A DNA stretch of 64,000 bases from positions 62,001-126,000 of the forward strand of contig DATJTW010000090.1 in assembly GCA_035502995.1 (NCBI GenBank), written 5' to 3'. This DNA is from CADEED01 sp035502995. GTDB lineage: Bacteria; Pseudomonadota; Gammaproteobacteria; Steroidobacterales; Steroidobacteraceae. Under the pieces are notes generated by a model. It did not search any database, had not been told where the DNA came from, and saw only the letters and a program-made list of their open reading frames with translations. The position numbers and the translations under genes are program-made. This document shows, in pieces, positions 8,870 to 18,828 of this stretch. The stretch's first letter is position 1. Every line of letters begins with the position of its first letter.

Positions 8870-9312
8870 GCGCCGGACCGCGCGAGATCGCGGCGCACCG
8901 CGCGGCGCACGAACACGCCGGCGATCAGCGCCAGCACGCCGATGGCGCCCGACACGACCGGGCCCAGCCAGTTGTCGGTGAACGTGGCGATGCGGCCTTT
9001 CTGCGGTTCGCCGGGCGGATACTGCACCGGCACCTCGGCGCCGATCGCGAAGCGTTTCGAACCGGTCGAGAGCTGCCCCGAGACCGTGTAGATGTTTCCC
9101 TCGGGCGTCGTGAACCGCACCATCGGCCGGTACGTGTCTCGCCCGCCTTCCTTCGTCTCGAAGTATCTAACCACCGTACCCGTGGCCTGCTGCGCGCCCT
9201 GCGTGAAATCCAGCGTCTGCGACGCGAGATACACGCCTAACAACAGGCACACGGCGCCGAGCGCCAGCAGCAGTCGGGCGGAAATGCCCATGATCCGGTA
9301 GGCGAGTTGCAC
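8866..9312 (-). CDS. DUF3592-like membrane protein
   Basis: 148 aa, with a hydrophobic helix at each end (about residues 10-30 and 115-135) and a beta-rich middle containing the DUF3592 features ATGTVVRYF and RPMVRFTTPEGNIY followed by VPVQYPPGEP. Function unknown. GTG start at 9312. It overlaps the downstream methyltransferase gene. Confidence 0.75.
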   Translation of the reverse strand: MQLAYRIMGISARLLLALGAVCLLLGVYLASQTLDFTQGAQQATGTVVRYFETKEGGRDTYRPMVRFTTPEGNIYTVSGQLSTGSKRFAIGAEVPVQYPPGEPQKGRIATFTDNWLGPVVSGAIGVLALIAGVFVRRAVRRDLARSGA

Positions 9313-9397
9313 GGGTCAGGCGCCCGGGGGTGAATTCATGTTGCGAGCCGACGAAGGGATACGTAGGCTCGCGAGTCTATTCGATGTGGGGAGCGCG

Positions 9398-9625
9398 ATG
9401 AGCGAGCCGGAGAAGAAGTCGTCGGCGTGGCCGTGGATCGTGGTGCCGTTGTGCGCCTTCGTCCTGTTCTTCGTGCTGCGCGAATGCCAGCACCGCCTGC
9501 CGCCCGCTCCGCATGCTCCCGCGCCCGCCCCCGCCGCCACCGTACCCGCCGCTCCCGACGTGCCGCCGGCCGAGCCGAAGCCGGACGAGTCCGCGGCGCC
9601 GGCTCCCGCGCCAGCGCCGCAGTAG
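9398..9625 (+). CDS. Small membrane-anchored Ala/Pro-rich protein
   Basis: 75 aa: a short polar N-terminus, one transmembrane helix (about residues 11-28), then a low-complexity Ala/Pro tail that would extend into the periplasm. I start it at the ATG at 9398, which has GGGGAG upstream; an ATG at 9338 in the same frame has no ribosome-binding site. Unrecognised family. It ends 6 bases before the convergent TonB-like gene. Confidence 0.55.
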   Translation: MSEPEKKSSAWPWIVVPLCAFVLFFVLRECQHRLPPAPHAPAPAPAATVPAAPDVPPAEPKPDESAAPAPAPAPQ

Positions 9626-9631
9626 TCCGGA

Positions 9632-10246
9632 TCAGCGGCCCGTGATCTTGAAGGTCACGCGCACCTTGTACCACTGGGCCACCGGCACGCCGTCGCGCGT
9701 CGCCGGCAGCAGCCGCCAGTTGCGTTTCGCCTCGTCGAGCGCCGAACGATCCAGCCGATCGAAACCCGTGCTGCGGACGATGCGTGCGTCGCCGACACGA
9801 CCGTTCGGCAACACGTAGACCTCGACGTCCGCGTTGCCTTCGTTGCCGGCGCGGATCTCGCCGGGCGGGTACGGCGGCTGCGACAGCGGGTGCCGGACAT
9901 CCTGGCGCGCGGAGATGACGACGGGCTGCGGCAGGTTCGGGCCCGAGCCGGTCATGTCCAGTCCATCCGGCGGCAGCGCCTGCGCAACGATCGTGTTCTG
10001 CGGATCGGACTCGACGGTGAGCTCGTCCGGCATGGGCACGCGGATGTCGAGCTGCTCCTGCGACGGCGGGCCGACCGGGTCCGGCGGCGGTACGTCGACC
10101 GGTTGCGGGTCGGCGAAGCTCGCCTCGATCGGCTCGGGCGGCATCGTCAGCGACGGCACGATCCCGAGCCCCTTCGCGATGAAGAAGAAGACCGCGAGGT
10201 GTATGCCCGCGACCACACCCATTCGACCTAATGTTCCGGCGACCAT
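9632..10246 (-). CDS. TonB-like energy-transducer protein
   Basis: 204 aa with the TonB plan: N-terminal anchor helix (about residues 10-27), a Pro-rich spacer (VDVPPPDPVGPP) and a C-terminal TonB domain containing PPYPPGEIRAGNEGNADVEV and the VGDARIVRSTG strand. Such proteins couple the proton-motive force to outer-membrane receptors, although no ExbBD or receptor gene is adjacent. The ATG at 10246 has an excellent GGAGGGTGAC ribosome-binding site, so the longer open frame upstream is rejected. Confidence 0.85.
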   Translation of the reverse strand: MVAGTLGRMGVVAGIHLAVFFFIAKGLGIVPSLTMPPEPIEASFADPQPVDVPPPDPVGPPSQEQLDIRVPMPDELTVESDPQNTIVAQALPPDGLDMTGSGPNLPQPVVISARQDVRHPLSQPPYPPGEIRAGNEGNADVEVYVLPNGRVGDARIVRSTGFDRLDRSALDEAKRNWRLLPATRDGVPVAQWYKVRVTFKITGR

Positions 10247-10359
10247 GTCACCCTCCGTTCGCCGCGTGTTTCGCGGCCGTCTGCGAAGGTCAACGCGGCG
10301 GCCCGCAAAGCGGGGTTTTCGGCGGGGAAAACCCGTGGGCGCGGTCGCGGCAGCGCCTG

Positions 10360-10365
10360 TACAAT
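10360..10365 (+). promoter_or_regulatory. -10 box of rimO
   Basis: TACAAT, then 11 C-rich bases, then the rimO ATG. A start site about 7 bases downstream would leave a leader of only a few bases; no Shine-Dalgarno sequence is present. Confidence 0.5.
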
Positions 10366-10376
10366 CGCGCCCCCTC

Positions 10377-11702
10377 ATGAGCCGCCGCCAGCCAAAAGTC
10401 GGGTTCGTCAGCCTCGGTTGCCCGAAGGCGCTGGTGGATTCCGAGCGCATCATCACGCAGCTGCGCGCCGAGGGTTACCAGGTCGCGCCCGACTACGACA
10501 CCGCCGACGTCGTCGTCGTGAACACCTGCGGCTTCATCGATTCCGCCGTCGACGAATCGCTGGACGCGATCGGCGAGGCGCTCGAGCAGAACGGGAAGGT
10601 GATCGTCACCGGCTGCCTGGGCGCGCGGCCGGAGCGCATCCTCGAGCGGCATCCGCGCGTGCTGAAGGTCACCGGCCCGCACGCGTATGAAGAAGTGGTC
10701 GGCGCCGTCCACGAGCACCTGCCGCCGAAGCACGATCCGTTCGTCGATCTCGTGCCGCCGCAGGGCATCAAGCTCACGCCGCGTCACTACGCGTACCTGA
10801 AGATCTCCGAGGGCTGCAACAACAAGTGCAGCTTCTGCATCATCCCGTCGATGCGCGGGTTGTTGGCCTCGCGTCCGATCGACGAAGTGCTGCGCGAAGG
10901 CGAGAAGCTGGCGCGCGCCGGCGTGAAGGAATTGCTCGTGATCTCGCAGGACACGTCGGCCTATGGCGTCGACCTGCGCTACCGCGAGGCCGAGTGGCGC
11001 GGGCAGAAGTACGAGACGCGGTTCCAGGATCTCGCGCGCGGACTCGGCGAGCTCGGCATCTGGGTGCGCATGCATTACGTGTATCCGTACCCGCACGTCG
11101 ACGACGTCATCCCGCTGATGGCCGAGCGCAAGATCCTTCCGTACCTCGACATCCCGTTCCAGCACGGCAGCCCGTCGGTGCTGAAGCGCATGAAGCGGCC
11201 GGGACTCGTCGACAAGACGCTGAACCGCATCGCCGCGTGGCGCGCGGTGTGTCCGGATCTCACCATCCGCTCCACTTTCATCGTCGGCTTCCCCGGCGAA
11301 ACCGAGGCCGAGTTCCAGCAGTTGCTGGACTGGCTGGACGAAGCGCAGCTCGACCGCGTCGGCGCGTTCAAATATTCGCCGGTCGAAGGCGCGCCGGCGA
11401 ACGACGTCGCCCCGCACGTGCCGCCGGACGTGCAGGAAGAACGGCTCGCCCGCTTCATGCAGAAGAGCGCGGCGATCAGTGCCGCGAAGCTGGCCGCGAA
11501 GGTCGGGCATCGCATCGAGGTGCTCGTCGACGCGGTCGACGGCAACACCGCGATCGCGCGCAGCATGGCCGACGCGCCCGAGATCGACGGCGTGGTGAAG
11601 ATCGTGCGCGGCGGGAAGCTGAAAGCAGGTGAGTTCGCCGACGTCGAGGTGACGGGATCGAGCGATCACGACCTCGAAGCCAGGGTGGTCAAGGCTTCCT
11701 GA
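10377..11702 (+). CDS. rimO: Ribosomal protein S12 methylthiotransferase
   Basis: Radical-SAM enzyme that adds a methylthio group to the conserved Asp of ribosomal protein S12. N-terminal UPF0004 domain with its three iron-sulfur cysteines (SLGCPKALVD, NTCGF, TGCLG), then the radical-SAM motif CNNKCSFC (CxxxCxxC), then a C-terminal TRAM domain. Length from the ATG at 10377 is 441 aa, the same as E. coli RimO; the open frame continues upstream but the family begins here. Divergent from the TonB-like gene. Confidence 0.95.
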   Translation: MSRRQPKVGFVSLGCPKALVDSERIITQLRAEGYQVAPDYDTADVVVVNTCGFIDSAVDESLDAIGEALEQNGKVIVTGCLGARPERILERHPRVLKVTGPHAYEEVVGAVHEHLPPKHDPFVDLVPPQGIKLTPRHYAYLKISEGCNNKCSFCIIPSMRGLLASRPIDEVLREGEKLARAGVKELLVISQDTSAYGVDLRYREAEWRGQKYETRFQDLARGLGELGIWVRMHYVYPYPHVDDVIPLMAERKILPYLDIPFQHGSPSVLKRMKRPGLVDKTLNRIAAWRAVCPDLTIRSTFIVGFPGETEAEFQQLLDWLDEAQLDRVGAFKYSPVEGAPANDVAPHVPPDVQEERLARFMQKSAAISAAKLAAKVGHRIEVLVDAVDGNTAIARSMADAPEIDGVVKIVRGGKLKAGEFADVEVTGSSDHDLEARVVKAS

Positions 11703-11714
11703 TCCGACTCCTCG

Positions 11715-11730
11715 GCGGTCCCGCGACCGC
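11715..11730. terminator. Possible hairpin between convergent genes
   Basis: GCGGTC, a 4-base loop, GACCGC: a 6-bp GC stem in the 58-base gap between the ends of rimO and the convergent methyltransferase gene. No T-tract on either side, so termination is only a guess. Confidence 0.25.
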
Positions 11731-11760
11731 GCGGTACCCGGGCTGGCGCGGCGTGACTGC

Positions 11761-12555
11761 CTAACTAGCTGCCGGGAAGGTCAGCGCGGCGGGCTGGGCC
11801 GACGTCAACGTCGGCCGGCGGCCGAACGCCGCGCGGTTGCCGACCGCCCCGTACAGCTTGGGCAGGAACGGCAGGACTTTCGTCAGGCCCTGGATCTTCC
11901 GGCCGCGCGGGCTCAGTCGCAGGAACGCGTCTTCGACGAAGCGGATGTCGGTGTAGTACTGGCCGAACTGCTCGCGCAGCTGCCGCTTCGTCAGGTAGTT
12001 GGTGTGCGAAGTGAGGTACTTGTGGTTGGCCTCGCAAGCCTCCTGCGCGTTCATCTTCGTCTGGAATTCGTTGCGCACGCCCATCATCGCCCAGGTCTTC
12101 AGCCACCAGCGCTGGCGGATCATCGTGCCCAGCGGCACGAACACGTGCGGCTCGATCGGCATGTAGCGCGCGGGGAAGATGTGCAGGAAGGCGCCGCCGG
12201 GTTTCATCACGCGGTGCACTTCGCGCAGCGTCGAGGGATAGTCCATGACGTGCTCGAGCACCTGGTCGCTGATGACGGCGTCGAAGGTGCAGTCGTCGAA
12301 CGGCAGGTGGTAAGGATCGAGGTCGATGTCGCGCAGGATGCCCTGGTCGACGAGCCCCTGGTCGGCGTCGGTGTGCGCGTCGCGCAGGCCGAGGCCGCAG
12401 CCGTAGAAGTCGTAGCCCTGCTCCCGCGCCGCCTGCACGAGCTTGCCGGCGCCGCAGCCGAGATCGAGCACGCGGGTGTTCTTGCCGACGGGCACGCCCT
12501 GGGTGCGCAGGACGTTGGCGAAGAATTCGCTGCGCTTGGCCTTGGAGGAGGACAT
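11761..12555 (-). CDS. Class I SAM-dependent methyltransferase
   Basis: 264 aa. Motif I VLDLGCGAGKLVQAA (about residues 30-44), an acidic strand-2 region, then DAVISDQVLEHVMDYPSTLREVHRVMKPGG, typical of Methyltransf_11/UbiE-like enzymes. The C-terminal third is of unknown type. The ATG at 12555 is served by CGGGAGATCTCG, and that ribosome-binding site is one arm of a hairpin. Substrate unknown. Confidence 0.82.
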   Translation of the reverse strand: MSSSKAKRSEFFANVLRTQGVPVGKNTRVLDLGCGAGKLVQAAREQGYDFYGCGLGLRDAHTDADQGLVDQGILRDIDLDPYHLPFDDCTFDAVISDQVLEHVMDYPSTLREVHRVMKPGGAFLHIFPARYMPIEPHVFVPLGTMIRQRWWLKTWAMMGVRNEFQTKMNAQEACEANHKYLTSHTNYLTKRQLREQFGQYYTDIRFVEDAFLRLSPRGRKIQGLTKVLPFLPKLYGAVGNRAAFGRRPTLTSAQPAALTFPAAS

Positions 12556-12560
12556 CGAGA

Positions 12561-12584
12561 TCTCCCGGAGCGATGACCGGGAGA
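12561..12584 (-). promoter_or_regulatory. Hairpin that can mask the ribosome-binding site
   Basis: On the minus strand TCTCCCGG (12584-12577) and CCGGGAGA (12568-12561) form a perfect 8-bp stem with an 8-base loop. The second arm contains the GGGAG ribosome-binding site 5-6 bases before the ATG at 12555. Confidence 0.4.
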
Positions 12585-12667
12585 CGATAGCTAGGGGCGC
12601 GGATGGCCCGGCATCGGTTTCCGTGAGGGGCGGCGTGCGGCGGCGTCCGACAGGGCCGCCGCGGGCC

Positions 12668-14548
12668 CTACTTCAGGTTGATCGCGACCAGGTTGTCGAC
12701 GTTGTGGATGTAGAGGACCCCGTTGGCGGACACCGCCAGGGTGCCGAACGCCGGGTAATTCCACACGGAGCGGTGCGTCGCGAGATCGATGACATGGGTC
12801 GCGTAGTCGGTGCTGACGATCGCGAGGTTGTTCGTCACCACGACCTCGCTGACGAACTTCGTTTCGGCCGCGTTGACGGGCGCCCACGACCACAACAACG
12901 CGCCATCGGCCTCCGCACGTGCCTCGAGGCGCAGCGGAGCCTGGTTCACCGCGTACACGACCCCGTTCTTGTAGGCCGGCGTGGACGGATAACGGCCCTG
13001 TATCTGCCAGGCGATGGAACCCCCGGCCAGGGTACGGAAGTTGGTCAGGTAGTTGGTCGTGAACGTGCCGATGCTGGCGTTCGTATAGGGCGCGGCGAAG
13101 ACGGAACCCAGTGCGGCGTCGCCGAGCACGGGCGCGCCGCCGACTTCGTAGACGTAGTTCTGATACATCGGGTCCGCGATGGACAGGGTCTGCGCGCCGC
13201 TCAGCGGATCGACGATCTGCAACTGGCCGCCGGTGTAGGCGTAGACGCCCGTGGCGTTCACCGCCGGCGTCCAGTTCGACTGCTGCGCTTCGTTCACGAA
13301 GAACAGCTGGTTGCCCTGCGCGTCGAGCCCATACAGGCCGCCGTACGTGCCGGCATTCGCGTACAACATGCCGGTGGGGCCGATCGTCGGCGGGAAGTAG
13401 TGCTCCCACTGGGACGTCACCGGCGCGCGGTAGATAGGCGAGCCGTCGGTGGCGTTGCGCGCGATCAGGAAGGTGTCGCTCTGGTGGCCCGCGGCGAAGT
13501 ACACGACGTTGTTGGATATGGACACGGGGCTGGCCGCCGGCCAGGACATGTTGTCGACCGTGTAGTGCCACGCTTCGGTGCCGTCCGATTCGCGCTTGGC
13601 GTAGACCACGCCGTTCTGCGTGTGGTCGGACGAGACGACGTAGAACAGGCCGTTGGCCGTCACGAGGTTCTGCTTGAGCGTCGTCCACGGGTTCCAGATG
13701 TAGTTGCCGGCCGTCTTCCAGCGCGTCGTGAACTTGTCGGGATCGGCGGTCACCGGCACGAAGCCGGTGTGCGCGGCATTGCCCTGGGTGGTCGTCCAGT
13801 CCGGCGCGCCGGCCCACGCGGACAACGCGATGGTGTTGTCGCCGGGCCAGGCGGTCGCAGGCGCGAGCACGCGGACGCTGAACGGCACGCTGACGCTGGG
13901 CACGTCCTGCGCGGTCGCGCAGGCCGGGTCCTTGCAGAGGTTGAGCGTGACGTTGCCGGCGAACGTCGCCGGCGCGGAGGCCGGGTTCGTCGACAGGCGC
14001 AGCGTGAAGGTGCCGTCGCCGCGGTCGATGACGTCGACGGTGCTGAGGATCACGCCGCTCGCGTCGGTCGCCGTCGCGTACAGCGTGCCGACGTTGAAGT
14101 TCACCGGCCGCACGATGACGTCGGCATTGATCGGCGAGCCCTGCGCAGCGAAGCGCGCGATGGACTGCGACTGCACGTCGACGCCGTACACCTTGAGCGA
14201 CAGGGCGAAGGTGGTGGTGCCGCCGGCATTGCTCGCGCTGACGGTGTACGTCGCGGCAGCGCTGTTGGCGGTCGGCGTACCGGAGATCTGGCCCGAGGTC
14301 GCGTTCAACGAGAGGCCCGCCGGCAACGCCGGCGATACCGCGTAGCCGGCGACGGTACCGGTGACACTCGGCGTGATCGCCGTCATGGCCGTGTTCACGC
14401 GCAGGTTCTGCGGCGTCGCATAGCTCAGGCCGGTCGGCGCGGCGACGGCGGGTGGCGGCGGCGGGCTGTCGCTGCCGCCCCCTCCACCGCACGACGCGAG
14501 CAACGTGCTGACGAGCAGGGCGTATCCGGCGGAGAGGCGCGTGGACAT
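12668..14548 (-). CDS. Secreted lipoprotein with Ig-like and beta-propeller domains
   Basis: 626 aa surface or periplasmic lipoprotein. The signal peptide ends in a lipobox (LLASC, Cys about 20) followed by a glycine run and a proline spacer. Next comes a putative Ig-like (He_PIG) domain with GLSLNATSGQISGTPT, a second beta-sandwich region, and from about residue 255 a PQQ/WD-type propeller with repeats such as DGSPIYRAPV and LVWSW-like blades. No PQQ dehydrogenase active site is recognised, so a structural or binding role is likelier than catalysis. It follows glmS on the same strand, but two hairpins lie between them. Confidence 0.75.
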   Translation of the reverse strand: MSTRLSAGYALLVSTLLASCGGGGGSDSPPPPPAVAAPTGLSYATPQNLRVNTAMTAITPSVTGTVAGYAVSPALPAGLSLNATSGQISGTPTANSAAATYTVSASNAGGTTTFALSLKVYGVDVQSQSIARFAAQGSPINADVIVRPVNFNVGTLYATATDASGVILSTVDVIDRGDGTFTLRLSTNPASAPATFAGNVTLNLCKDPACATAQDVPSVSVPFSVRVLAPATAWPGDNTIALSAWAGAPDWTTTQGNAAHTGFVPVTADPDKFTTRWKTAGNYIWNPWTTLKQNLVTANGLFYVVSSDHTQNGVVYAKRESDGTEAWHYTVDNMSWPAASPVSISNNVVYFAAGHQSDTFLIARNATDGSPIYRAPVTSQWEHYFPPTIGPTGMLYANAGTYGGLYGLDAQGNQLFFVNEAQQSNWTPAVNATGVYAYTGGQLQIVDPLSGAQTLSIADPMYQNYVYEVGGAPVLGDAALGSVFAAPYTNASIGTFTTNYLTNFRTLAGGSIAWQIQGRYPSTPAYKNGVVYAVNQAPLRLEARAEADGALLWSWAPVNAAETKFVSEVVVTNNLAIVSTDYATHVIDLATHRSVWNYPAFGTLAVSANGVLYIHNVDNLVAINLK

Positions 14549-14625
14549 GAAGTACCTGGAGAGCGAAAGGGGGACGCGGAGGTCGCGTTCTTGTTTGTGT
14601 CGCGGGCGCGGAAAGGATGACAGGA

Positions 14626-14649
14626 AACGGCCCGCGCAGGCGGGCCGTT
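14626..14649 (-). terminator. Strong GC hairpin downstream of glmS
   Basis: A perfect 10-bp stem (AACGGCCCGC paired with GCGGGCCGTT; arms 14626-14635 and 14640-14649) with a 4-base loop. On the minus strand it is followed by TCCTGT, so it is a plausible but T-poor intrinsic terminator for glmS transcription. Confidence 0.55.
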
Positions 14650-14660
14650 CATCGATCGGT

Positions 14661-14697
14661 GACTGTCCCCTTTTGCCAGGAAACGGGGACTGTCCCC
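14661..14697. repeat. REP-like palindrome with direct repeat
   Basis: GACTGTCCCC occurs twice (14661-14670 and 14688-14697), and the second copy is the right half of the palindrome GGGGACTGTCCCC (14685-14697), which ends one base before the glmS stop codon. I found no further copy of the palindrome in the window. Confidence 0.45.
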
Positions 14698-14698
14698 A

Positions 14699-16534
<1,836 letters not shown>

Positions 16535-16660
16535 TTAACAGTGCTCCGGGATTCAGGGGGGCGCTAGTGTGCACCAGACTTCCGGGGGATCGAAGCCGCG
16601 AAAGCCGCCCCTTGCGCACATCTGGTACTCCCTTCACATCCGGTCGGCCGGCGGGACTTT

Positions 16661-16681
16661 ACGTATTGGAAATCAATACGT
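16661..16681. terminator. Inverted repeat with AT-rich stem
   Basis: ACGTATTG, a 5-base loop (GAAAT), CAATACGT: a perfect 8-bp stem, unusual for its AT content here. It lies between the end of the four-helix membrane protein gene and the glmS start, so it could end transcription of the former or be a protein-binding site for the latter. Confidence 0.4.
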
Positions 16682-16682
16682 T

Positions 16683-16702
16683 AGCGACGCCCGAATGTCG
16701 CT
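16683..16702 (-). terminator. Short hairpin at the end of the membrane protein gene
   Basis: AGCGAC, 8-base loop, GTCGCT: a 6-bp stem that touches the stop codon at 16702 and abuts the AT-rich inverted repeat, so the minus-strand transcript would meet two hairpins in a row. Confidence 0.3.
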
Positions 16703-17127
16703 CAAAACGCGTACAGACTGGCCGCGACGAGCAAACACAGCGTCGCGGCCAGACTGCCGGCGCGCGGCGCCCCGAACCAGTAGCGCTGGCCGATCAGCGC
16801 CACCAGGCCGCTGACGCCGGCCAGCGCGAACAGCGCGAGGGGCGGGAACGCGAAGATCCGGAAACAGGTGGCGACGATGAAACACGCGGCACCCAGCATC
16901 AGCGCCGCGAGGCTGTGCGTGAGGTTGAAGCTGATCCATGCCTGCCACATCGAGATGGCGCCGCGCGACAGCCGCAGTTTCGACGCCTGCATCGCGGTGA
17001 CGACCGCCGGATCGTCGGGCGCGAGCCGACGCGGGTTGCGCTCGTCGAGCAGCGTGAAGACGAGGTGGAGCAGGCCGAGCACCGAGTAGATCAGCCCGGC
17101 GATGGCGAGCAGCGTGCCGATCAGCAT
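16702..17127 (-). CDS. Four-helix membrane protein of unknown function
   Basis: 141 aa with four predicted membrane helices (about residues 2-24, 60-80, 84-104, 120-138). The first loop carries LLDERNPRRLAPDD and the second helix follows RGAISMWQAWISFNLTHS; similar small proteins are widespread and unnamed. I start it at the ATG at 17127, because the longer frame upstream runs into the glutathione transferase gene. Only 7 bases separate it from that gene, so the two are probably co-transcribed. Confidence 0.65.
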   Translation of the reverse strand: MLIGTLLAIAGLIYSVLGLLHLVFTLLDERNPRRLAPDDPAVVTAMQASKLRLSRGAISMWQAWISFNLTHSLAALMLGAACFIVATCFRIFAFPPLALFALAGVSGLVALIGQRYWFGAPRAGSLAATLCLLVAASLYAF

Positions 17128-17134
17128 CGGGCAC

Positions 17135-17737
17135 TCACGGCACGGACGGATCCACGTGCGCACGGAACGCCGGGCGCACGGACAGGCGCTGGTAGTAGCC
17201 GTGCACGGCATCGAGCTGCGGCCGGTCGATGGGACTGTGCAGCCAGCGGTGGGTAGATAGTCCGAGGGCGACGTCGGCGAGCGTGAAGAACTCGCCGCAG
17301 ACGAACTGGCCGCCGGCGGCGAAGTGGTCGTCGAGCAGGCGCATGGCTCGGTTCCACTTGTCGACGCTCATGGCGATCTCCGCGGCGTCGGTGTGCTTCG
17401 GGCTGTGGCGCACCAGCGCGTAGAACGCGTAACGCCACGCGGGATTCAGCTCGGTCGCCTGCCAGTCGAGCCATTGGTCGACGAGCGCGCGGTCGCGTGC
17501 GTCCTCCGGCAACAGCGTGCGGTGCGGCTGGCGCGCGGCGAGGTAGCGGCAGATCGCGTTCGACTCCCACAATACGAAGCCGCCGTCGTCGATGACCGGC
17601 ACCAGCGCGTTGGGATTCTTCGCAAGCAGCGTCGCGTCGGCTTCGACGTGCTCGAATGCCAGGTCGAGCTCCGCGCAGGTCCACAGCACCTTGCGCACGT
17701 TGATCGACTGGGTCTTTCCGAGTACGCGCAACGTCAT
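17135..17737 (-). CDS. Glutathione S-transferase family protein
   Basis: 200 aa. N-terminal thioredoxin-like half (MTLRVLGKTQSINVRKVLW, then NPNALVPVIDDGGFVLWESNAI, which holds the cis-Pro and the glutathione-contacting Glu-Ser), then an all-helical C-terminal half. These enzymes conjugate or transfer glutathione; the substrate is unknown. The first ATG overlaps the DUF2845 stop codon by 4 bases, indicating coupled translation. Confidence 0.9.
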   Translation of the reverse strand: MTLRVLGKTQSINVRKVLWTCAELDLAFEHVEADATLLAKNPNALVPVIDDGGFVLWESNAICRYLAARQPHRTLLPEDARDRALVDQWLDWQATELNPAWRYAFYALVRHSPKHTDAAEIAMSVDKWNRAMRLLDDHFAAGGQFVCGEFFTLADVALGLSTHRWLHSPIDRPQLDAVHGYYQRLSVRPAFRAHVDPSVP

Positions 17738-18054
17738 CCGGGTTTCCGCTCGATGCTCTTGATCCGGCCGTCGACGATGGTGACGACCATCGGCGCGGCC
17801 TGCGTGCCGCGCGCGAACGTCCAGGTCTCGGTGACCGTCTCGCCGACCTTGACCATGCCGCCGTTGATGCCGCGGGCGCGCACGTCGCTGGTTTCCTGCG
17901 CGCGCTCGGCGGGCTCGCCGCACTTCGCGAGCAGCTCGGACACGGTCATCGAGCTGGACACCACCCACTTGCCGCAGCGGAAGGCTTCGTCGGCGTGCGC
18001 GGGCGCAACGCCGGCCAGCGCGAGGGCGAGGATGAGGGGCGCGGCGGGCTTCAT
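17734..18054 (-). CDS. DUF2845-like secreted protein
   Basis: 106 aa. Signal peptide (cleavage near AHADEA), then FRCGKWVVSSSMTVSELLAKCGEPA, the two-Cys pattern of DUF2845, and a short beta-rich domain ending VTIVDGRIKSIE. Function unknown. The ATG at 18054 lies 8 bases after TAACAT with no Shine-Dalgarno sequence, so a leaderless transcript probably starts the GST-containing operon here. Confidence 0.72.
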   Translation of the reverse strand: MKPAAPLILALALAGVAPAHADEAFRCGKWVVSSSMTVSELLAKCGEPAERAQETSDVRARGINGGMVKVGETVTETWTFARGTQAAPMVVTIVDGRIKSIERKPG

Positions 18055-18062
18055 GGGCGGGA

Positions 18063-18068
18063 ATGTTA
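18063..18068 (-). promoter_or_regulatory. -10 box of the DUF2845-GST operon
   Basis: TAACAT, then TCCCGCCC, then ATG at 18054 on the minus strand. Confidence 0.45.
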
Positions 18069-18099
18069 GCACCGGCTCCGGAGACGGAAGCGGGCCAGC

Positions 18100-18432
18100 T
18101 CAGCGGTGCCCGCACCACTGTCTTTCACAGGGAACGCCGTCACCCTCGCCGTCCATCTTCATGCCCGGACAGTGCTGCAGGAACCAGGTGGCTTCCTCGC
18201 AGGAAGTCATCTGCGAGCAGTACTTGCGACCGTCGCAGCTCCGGTTCGGCGCGAAGCTAGCCGCCGGGCGTTCGACGGGCGAATCGGCCGTCAGCGCGGG
18301 CGGCGGCACGGACTGCAGCTCGTACGACCCGCCCTCCGCCTCCGCGACGGCCCGATCACGGGTCTCGTGATACTTGTGCCAGCCGGCGAAGACGAGTCCG
18401 GCGGCGATGAGGTATGGCAGGGCGCGGCGCAC
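18100..18432 (-). CDS. Excalibur calcium-binding domain protein
   Basis: 110 aa with one N-terminal membrane helix or uncleaved signal, a linker, and a C-terminal Excalibur domain: four cysteines (CDGRKYCSQMTSC, HCPGMKMDGEGDGVPCERQWC) around a DxDxDG-like acidic loop. Such domains bind Ca2+ in exported nucleases and envelope proteins; no nuclease domain is attached here. GTG start at 18432 with AGGCAGG just before it. It starts 9 bases after the DUF488 gene. Confidence 0.75.
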   Translation of the reverse strand: MRRALPYLIAAGLVFAGWHKYHETRDRAVAEAEGGSYELQSVPPPALTADSPVERPAASFAPNRSCDGRKYCSQMTSCEEATWFLQHCPGMKMDGEGDGVPCERQWCGHR

Positions 18433-18441
18433 CCTGCCTAG

Positions 18442-18828
18442 CTACTCCACTTCGGCGCCTCTTTCAACCAGCAACGCGCGCAGCTGGGAGCGATGGCAAT
18501 GCGCCTCGTCCGCGCAGTAGCAGCCCAGGGAGAAGCTCGCGGACTTCGACAACGTGGCCAGCACGTCCAGCGACTGGCTGGCCGCGGGCGTGTTCATCTC
18601 GGCGCGGAACTTGCGGAAGAAAGCCGCCCAGTGTTTGTCCGTGGTCGCGGCGAAGGCGGTTTTCATGAGCTCGGCGCTGGGCGCGAGCACGGGGAACCAC
18701 ACGTCGTACCAATTGCCGCTGCCGAACTCGGCCTTGGGGACGCCGCGCGGCGGGCGACGGACGGTGCCGAGCCGCGGGCCTTCCTTCGGCACGCGCTCGG
18801 TCCCCAGGCGGACGATGCGAATGGTCAT
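18442..18828 (-). CDS. DUF488 family protein
   Basis: 128 aa. The RLGTERVPKEGPRLGTVRRPPRGVPK opening and the C-terminal CYCADEAHCHRSQLRALL motif mark DUF488, whose conserved Cys/His cluster suggests metal or nucleic-acid contact, unproven. Its first codons overlap the end of the double GNAT gene (ATGA), so they share a transcript. Confidence 0.8.
   Translation of the reverse strand: MTIRIVRLGTERVPKEGPRLGTVRRPPRGVPKAEFGSGNWYDVWFPVLAPSAELMKTAFAATTDKHWAAFFRKFRAEMNTPAASQSLDVLATLSKSASFSLGCYCADEAHCHRSQLRALLVERGAEVE

Noticed and set aside
16535..16701. Possible glmS ribozyme upstream of glmS
   Set aside because: The glmS ribozyme is known from Firmicutes and none of its core pairing is visible; only simple hairpins are present.
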